64,000 bases of DNA from Purshia tridentata (Eukaryota > Streptophyta > Magnoliopsida > Rosales > Rosaceae). The stretch is from the NCBI GenBank assembly GCA_003254885.1, contig QANT01004401.1, positions 1 through 64,000 of the forward strand, given 5' to 3'. The notes beneath the pieces were generated by a model. The model was not told where the DNA came from. It saw only the letters and a program-made list of their open reading frames with translations, and did no database searches. Positions 58,061 through 64,000 of the stretch are shown here, piece after piece (within the stretch, counting starts at the first letter, position 1; every line of letters begins with the position of its first letter). The position numbers and the translations under genes are program-made.

Positions 58061-59547
58061 CTTTGCTCTCAGGCCTCTCGGATTTTCTCGCAGTTCCTCA
58101 ATCTTACTTCGCGTTTGTTTCTCGGGAAAATTAATTGTCTGCGATAATAGAAGACGAGACTGACTCGAATCGCTGAGAATTCTAGGGCTTGCAAAAAGGG
58201 CTTTCTCACTTTATAGGGCGCGTAGTCGTTGATGTGGAAAAGAGGAATCCGGTTATTACAAGGAAAAACAAATATTATGGTAAAATTTTAACTATAACAA
58301 AAATATTATGGTAAATCCTTTTTTCGATAGGAATTATGGTAAAATTTATTTTTATATGGTAATATTATTGCAAATTAATAGAGGTTTAAATGGGGTTTAA
58401 ATATGTAAAAAGAAAGAAAGCAAAAAAATGGGAAAAAAAAAAAAAAGGGCTAAATGAAACAAATCCAAGGTTCTAGAACTACCTATTTAGTTCTGCGGCT
58501 TCTGCCCAAAAAAAAGAAAGAAAACGACACATTAGTAAAAAGGCTTTTTTTAAGCCCACAAAACTGAAAGGGCCGGAGGTGGAAGGGAATTTGAAGCCCG
58601 CCTATTTATAATGAGTGGACTGCTCAGTAGAAAGGCCGAAACATATGTTCCATGCATCTAGTTTGTCACTCAACACTTGTTTTAAGGGGTCAAAACATAC
58701 TCTAGATGCATATTTCAAGAGAATGTTATCCACTTTTTATTTTATTATTTTAATTTCATATTATAAATTTATGATTAAAATCGTTTATTTGTTAAATATA
58801 ATTATAAATATTATCTCTTTAAAAAATTAATTAAATTAAAAATTATTTAATTATGTAATTATGATTAATAAATAGAGATTTTAATAATTTATTATACTGT
58901 TAGTTTACTTATAATAATTACATGTTTAAACAATTTTCAATTTAATTGATAGAAGAAAGGACAGGGGTGGAGGGGTGATTTAATAATTTATTATACTGTT
59001 AGTTTACTTATAACAATTACATGTTTAAACAATTTTCAATTTAATTGATAAAAGAAAGGACAGGGGTGGAGGGGTGGGCAGTGAATCTCCCTTTTCCTTT
59101 TTCTTTTTAATCCTTTTCAATTTTTAATTTTTTTTAGTTTTAATATTTTTTAAATTATATTTTGTTAGGTTTAATCATTTTTAATTTTAGTATCTCTCAG
59201 TTTTAAATTTTTTAAGTTTATTTTTAGATTTTTGGTTCTTACTTTTAATATTTTGTAAGTTAAATAAAAACTTCAGAAATTGAAAAAAAAAAAAAACAAT
59301 ACCAAATTAGAATTGGCACCCCAGCCATTGATTGGAAAAAACTCACAAGTCACAACTTCCGTGAATGCAAGAAAATGCGGAAACAAAATTTATAAGTAGG
59401 TTGTAGAAATTCATGATGTGTGTATATAACTATCATAGTACGATAGTATGTACTTCCTAAAAAGAAAGAAAAAATGAATCTGGCAACTCGCATTTCCTTG
59501 AACCAAGAATAAATTTTGTCATCAATCCAATCATCAGTTTTTCAGGA
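58061..59547. other. Intergenic between U2AF65 and RPC5 genes
   Basis: The U2AF65 5' flank (to about 58250), then AT-rich DNA with a 100-bp tandem duplication at 58877-59076 and long A- and T-rich runs to 59300. The RPC5 3' flank is at the right. No gene. Confidence 0.6.
58877..59076. repeat. Tandem duplication, two units of 100 bp
   Basis: Unit 1 is 58877-58976 and unit 2 is 58977-59076. Both start GATTT(T)AATAATTTATTATA and end GACAGGGGTGGAGGGGTG. They differ by a T-run length and two substitutions, so the duplication is recent. Confidence 0.9.
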
Positions 59548-62500
59548 TTATTTTGGACCGCCATCGCCGGATTTTAAGACCCATGCAGACCCTCTGGACA
59601 CGCAAAAATCATTCATGACCTGCATAAGAACCGGGAATCATATTTTTGGTTTATAAACAAATGCTCAGAATTGCATCTAAACATCATAATAAGCTAAAGT
59701 ACAAAATAAAACTAAATAAATAATGATTCTAAGATTTGGTTTTCATTGTCATTAATCGAGCCATTATCAAAGCCTCCAGCACAGGTAAGGTTTATCAAGA
59801 AGCAACGTGCAATCAGATGCCAAGTTGCAACACAAAACCAAAGGTTTGCTACAAAAACTGCGAGTAACAAAGTAAGAAGAATTCAATGTGCTTTGCTGGC
59901 TTGCTGATAGATGAGAACATTAGATGGTTCAACAACAGAGTTGGGAACATAGGGCAACAAGAAGAGATCTATGGTATTTTTATAGAAAATTTTAAAGCAA
60001 ACAGTCCCAAGCATGGAGAAAGGAGTAAGGTTATGTTTGGTTGCTTGACAACCAATGTAACACTGCCAGATCACAAACATGAAATACAACTGACCTTGCT
60101 ATATTCATTATTATTGATTTCCCTTCCAAGAGAAATCCTAGCAGCTTCAAAAACATCAGCCTTTCTAAGCTTCGCATTAGCTTCTTTTGCGATTAGAAGA
60201 TCAATTACAACTTTCCTGCAAGAACAAACACAAATTTAAAGTTAATTTCAATGGAAGAAATCTGGCTCATTCTGAAATAACCTTGGAACGTGGACGCCAC
60301 AATACCATCATAGTAACGGTTAAGAAAACATGACAAATGATTCTCACAGCCTCTTCTGTTGATATATCAAGCCCTACCTAAGGGGAACACCATCATATAT
60401 TTTAGGTACTTAATAGTGAATACATAAAAGAAATGGGAACAACCTCAACTTATTATGCTCTGGGTGTTCTGGCGATGATTCCAAGACATATGAACCATGA
60501 ATGTCTACCGCAACTTGACTTATGACTTTCTGCAGCTCCTGTGGAGGAGCCTCTACACCATATGCTGCAGCTATAACCTTTTTATTTTTAGGATCAACCT
60601 TGGGAAGAGTAGATTTTCTAACTGCCAACCTACGTAATCCTTCACATATAAGCTGAAAGCTGCCAAGAAAATTGCATATAAGTCAAAGCAACATGATGAG
60701 AAAGAAACTTCTATCAATGAATCAATTCTAATAACTTCATGGTTGATCGTATTAATCATATTGAATGATAAAAAAATGATACACTTTTAAAGCAGATGTG
60801 AAATGTGCAGAGGTTAAAGTTCCAATAACTTACTTGCAAACCTTGTGTTCTTGAAGAACTTCTTTAATAGCCTCTGGTAGAGCTGCTCGAGTATCATCTG
60901 ACATGGTCTTTCCCCCACTGTGAACTTCACTTGTACGTTTTGTAGTACCTTTATCAGAATTCAGCGATTTTCCAGGCTTAATAGTCATACTAGCATTCTT
61001 CACACCACGGTCAGTATTCATTTTCTGTGCCAACAACCTATCCAAGCGTTCCCAGTTCTGTTCTTGGCTTTTAGCAATGTCTGGGTAGAGTTCAATGAAT
61101 GATATATCTGATTTCTCTTTAAATTTCCAATCTTGAGAGGATGGTCTTGAGACCGCTAATATTTTCAGGGATTCATACACATGAGTTTTAAGGTTATGTG
61201 GGAGATCTAGTTGTGAATTACTGATAACAGGGTTCTTCTGAAATAAATTTAGAATGTAATTTCTAGCTGTTTGCCGATCGACATCATCTTTCTTGTTTCT
61301 GTGGGAGCCATCATCATCTCTATTTGCATATAGCAATGAAGTTTTTGGAACCCAGAGACCATGCAGCAATAGAGCATGCTTCTGCAGAACATCCAAAAGA
61401 TTTTCCGCTGTGCAATCAGGAGCATAGTACTTCTTAAGATCACTGAATCGACGAGCTACAGGTTCCTGTTATGGCACAATCTTGAATTACTTATGGTTTC
61501 TGTTATCATGACTTTAATAAATTTTTAAATATAAAAAAAAGAAGGCAACAATTGGCCCATTTCCATATTATGGAAGCAATGTTGATATGTTTGAAAAGAT
61601 GATCCCAGGTCAGACAATAAAGGTGTGTACCAGCTTCAAATTTATTACTATTTTAACTGAACATTAATTTGTGGCTCAAGTAAGTTGCAACAAACCTCAA
61701 CAAGCAATTTCTTGATACGCTCTTCCAGAGGCAGCGAAAGCAGAAACCTGAAACAATACCCATTCATGTCTTTAAAATTAAAATCAAAAGTTGTAAGTAC
61801 TCAAGTTTTCATTCAATAGCTATATCCATGAAAAATAAATAAATAAAATAAGCATAAATAAACATAAAACCATGTGAATAAAAAAAAAAATTTCCATCAA
61901 AATCACAAGCAGGCAAAAGCAAGACCAATCAATATATACTTCCATCGATGTTTATAAGGCCAACCAGAATTATCAATGTAATATCATCGAATCAGTTTCA
62001 TTGTAGCTGTTGATGCCAAAAGAAAACATTTCACAAGCAGAGTGGAAGGTCAACTTATAAATTTATATGACAATGCCTTGGTCTTCTAGTTGTGTATTTG
62101 GGTCAATATACAAGACTCATCTTCAAAAACACACTCTATTTTTCATGCAAAATTAAAGGACCTCTGCAGTTTCAGTTTTCTGTAAAACTTGAATTAAGAA
62201 AAGCAAGAAATTGATAATTGACTTGCCAATTTGGAAATAAGGTAATGCCCTCAAAAGAGGGATTCCAAAAAAAAATTAACATGCTAAGATTTCCACGATT
62301 TTATGAAGAACTGAATAATATAAGAATGACCGCACCTTTTTGAAGAACCTTTACACGTTCTAGGACACAAGGAGTTAACATAGTCATACCTACAAATAAT
62401 AACAAAAATTAAAACATTATAAATAGCATATTCAGAGCTTTAAAGAATAGGATAACAGGTAAATACTGGGGATAAAAGAACATACGGACTCATAGTAAAT

Positions 62501-63182
62501 TGTATAGGAGAACTTTCTTGTACCACCATTTTTTGTAAATATCTGGCTGAAAACTCACTTTCTGAGTTATGGTACTGAAGTGGAACCCAACTCTGGAAGA
62601 GAGAGTGGAGAAAATATATGTATATATAATTATACAGATATAGATTATCAAAAAAGTCTAATAAAATCAACCACTGCAATGCATCATGAATCTTTATCCA
62701 AACTCGAGCATTCACAAAACCAAACACATTTGTTTTTTTTGGTTTAAATCAAGAAGATTAACTTCTGGGAAGGCTCCAGTCTTTTGCTATAAAAAGAAAA
62801 ATTCTCATACCTCTTCATCTTCAGTCTTTAGCTCAGTTGAAGGCTCCATCAGCTTGTTCTGAAACAATGAAAATAGATGTTTAAAACCTCAATCCTAAAT
62901 AGATTTTATATGTTCCAATATTTTACAGAATTGGATCCATATACTCCAAAAAATTCTTCACCACACTGCCATAAAGCACAATATGAAATTTAGGGGGGAT
63001 AGAGAGAGAGAGAGAACCTGCTTTTTTGATGAACCAAAAGATTTTTTCTCATTAGATTTTTCTAATTTAATGGTAACTTCTGCATCCCCTGTGACCTTAT
63101 GCTTCTCTTTCAAGCTATCAGACTTGAGATGTTCCAATGATGGGCGGAGCTGCACAACTGAATGAATAGGATTCAAGTGTAA
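59548..63182 (-). CDS. RNA polymerase III subunit RPC5 (SIN-like), 5' end outside the window
   Basis: Nine exons found: 63182-63018, 62858-62811, 62592-62486, 62389-62336, 61747-61696, 61465-60834, 60659-60444, 60215-60095, 59619-59548; 422 codons including the stop, in one frame throughout. Family blocks: LHLNPIHSVVQLRPSLEHL, SESEFSARYLQKMV, SLPLEERIKKLL, PVARRFSDLKKYYAPDC followed by the AENLLDVLQKHALLLHGLWV segment, and VIDLLIAKEANAKLRKADVF. This is RPC5 (POLR3E/Rpc37 type), a peripheral subunit of Pol III involved in initiation and termination of tRNA and 5S transcription; recalled relative At5g49530. The first exons lie beyond position 64000, as the frame is open into the acceptor at 63183. 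The chosen splice pair 60834/60659 gives HKVCNFQLICEGL; a second in-frame pair exists. Confidence 0.9.
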
Positions 63183-63335
63183 CTGCAAGGTGAAGAAAAA
63201 AAGCACAACCTCTTTCAATGCTTCTACACCAACAAGTCAAACCAACACTGTCAAAAAGTGAGATTCTAAAGACTCTCATAGGAGACACTTAAAAACTACT
63301 TAAATGTTTCAAGATTTGTCTGTGACCTTAATATA

Positions 63336-63371
<36 letters not shown>

Positions 63372-64000
63372 TCCTCTAGTAAAGTTAACCACACTTGCGA
63401 TTCACCTCGCCAACGACTGGTTCCCTCAACAATCGATCAACATGTTAAAATTCATTTCTGTGTCAGAAACCAATCAACTAACATTTGTTCATGAGCACCT
63501 TTTTAAATGAACAACCCTGGAGCCTAGAATGACATGACACATTTGACCAACTTTTTTTAAAGAGGCTTGGATTTTTGCACTAAGATGCTGGGTTCAATCC
63601 CAAAACAATAGAAACTCATGTTTTTGTAGCCAACTTTGTCTGGAACAGAGACATGACATAAGTAGGAGGAGCAGCATTTAGCTTTAACTACCATTTTCGA
63701 GAAACTTGATTCAACCCAACCTTGTTGGAGTGAAAGCAATGTTAAAACCCAGTAACTAATTATACATGGAAATCCAAGTAACTATGTAGTAAACCTGATT
63801 AGCTTTCAAAAAATTAACACTATTCAGAATAAACACCTAACCACTTCCAAGGTACATCCTCCAACCACTACTTGATCAAGTATATAATATAGCACCACAA
63901 CTCCATAAGATACAATTTTTTTTGCAAGTGCAGTAAGTGTCTTCTCTTCAAAAATGAAAATCCAGTTTATATCATCCGAAAATTGACTGGAAATTTAACT
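63183..64000 (-). other. RPC5 intron running off the right edge
   Basis: Non-coding up to the window end. It holds a (TA)n(GA)n microsatellite at 63338-63371 and a GGGTTCAATCCC box B-like word at 63590-63601, perhaps a SINE fragment. Confidence 0.55.

Noticed and set aside
1-64000. LTR retrotransposon, viral copy, organelle DNA insertion or CRISPR array
   Set aside because: No paired long terminal repeats, polyprotein motifs, organelle genes or regularly spaced repeats were recognised.

Overview
This is a stretch of nuclear chromosome from a dicot plant. The evidence is GT-AG introns of plant type, AT-rich intergenic DNA, and plant-only families: a PERK receptor kinase, pBrp, DUF620, DUF1195, an OVATE family protein, a P-type PPR protein and PMT-type polyol transporters. 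Gene density of about one per 4-5 kb and two polyol transporter genes would suit a compact fabid genome such as a Rosaceae species, but the family assignment is a guess. Exon structures were built by eye from splice sites and family similarity. The summed exon lengths of every complete multi-exon model are divisible by three. Gene names of other species are recalled, not searched.

Layout, left to right. 1-19 kb: a PERK-type receptor kinase, two paralogous F-box genes in tandem, a small thylakoid-type membrane protein with an internal repeat, and an ANP32-like LRR/acidic nuclear protein, all on the minus strand. 20-37 kb: pBrp (plant TFIIB-related protein), a DUF1195 membrane protein, a DUF620 protein, and a convergent pair of polyol/monosaccharide transporter paralogues. 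37-42.5 kb: a gene-poor, repeat-bearing interval. 42.5-58 kb: an OVATE family gene, a decayed but intron-containing copy of the spliceosome gene SF3B4, a mitochondrial-type PPR gene, and a 13-exon U2AF65 splicing factor gene. 59.5 kb to the right edge: the 3' part of RPC5, a subunit of RNA polymerase III.

The block from pBrp to U2AF65 reads as one ancestral gene order. From memory, Arabidopsis has pBrp, a DUF1195 gene, PMT6, a PPR gene and U2AF65A consecutively (At4g36650-At4g36690), and OFP7, SF3B4 and a PPR gene consecutively in the duplicated partner region (At2g18500-At2g18520). Here both sets are interleaved in one locus, with SF3B4 surviving only as a pseudogene.

Points most worth following: (1) one transporter paralogue has lost the TM1 aspartate expected to couple protons, by a change at the last base of exon 1, and also differs at substrate-pocket positions; (2) the intron-bearing SF3B4 pseudogene; (3) a long CT tract starting directly at a 5' splice site inside the gene for U2AF65, the protein that binds such tracts; (4) a 46-bp copy of the start of an F-box exon inside the preceding intron. 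Repeats include two copies of a long-armed foldback MITE, five tRNA-derived SINE-like elements and several local tandem duplications. I saw no tRNA or rRNA gene, CRISPR array or recognisable LTR retrotransposon.
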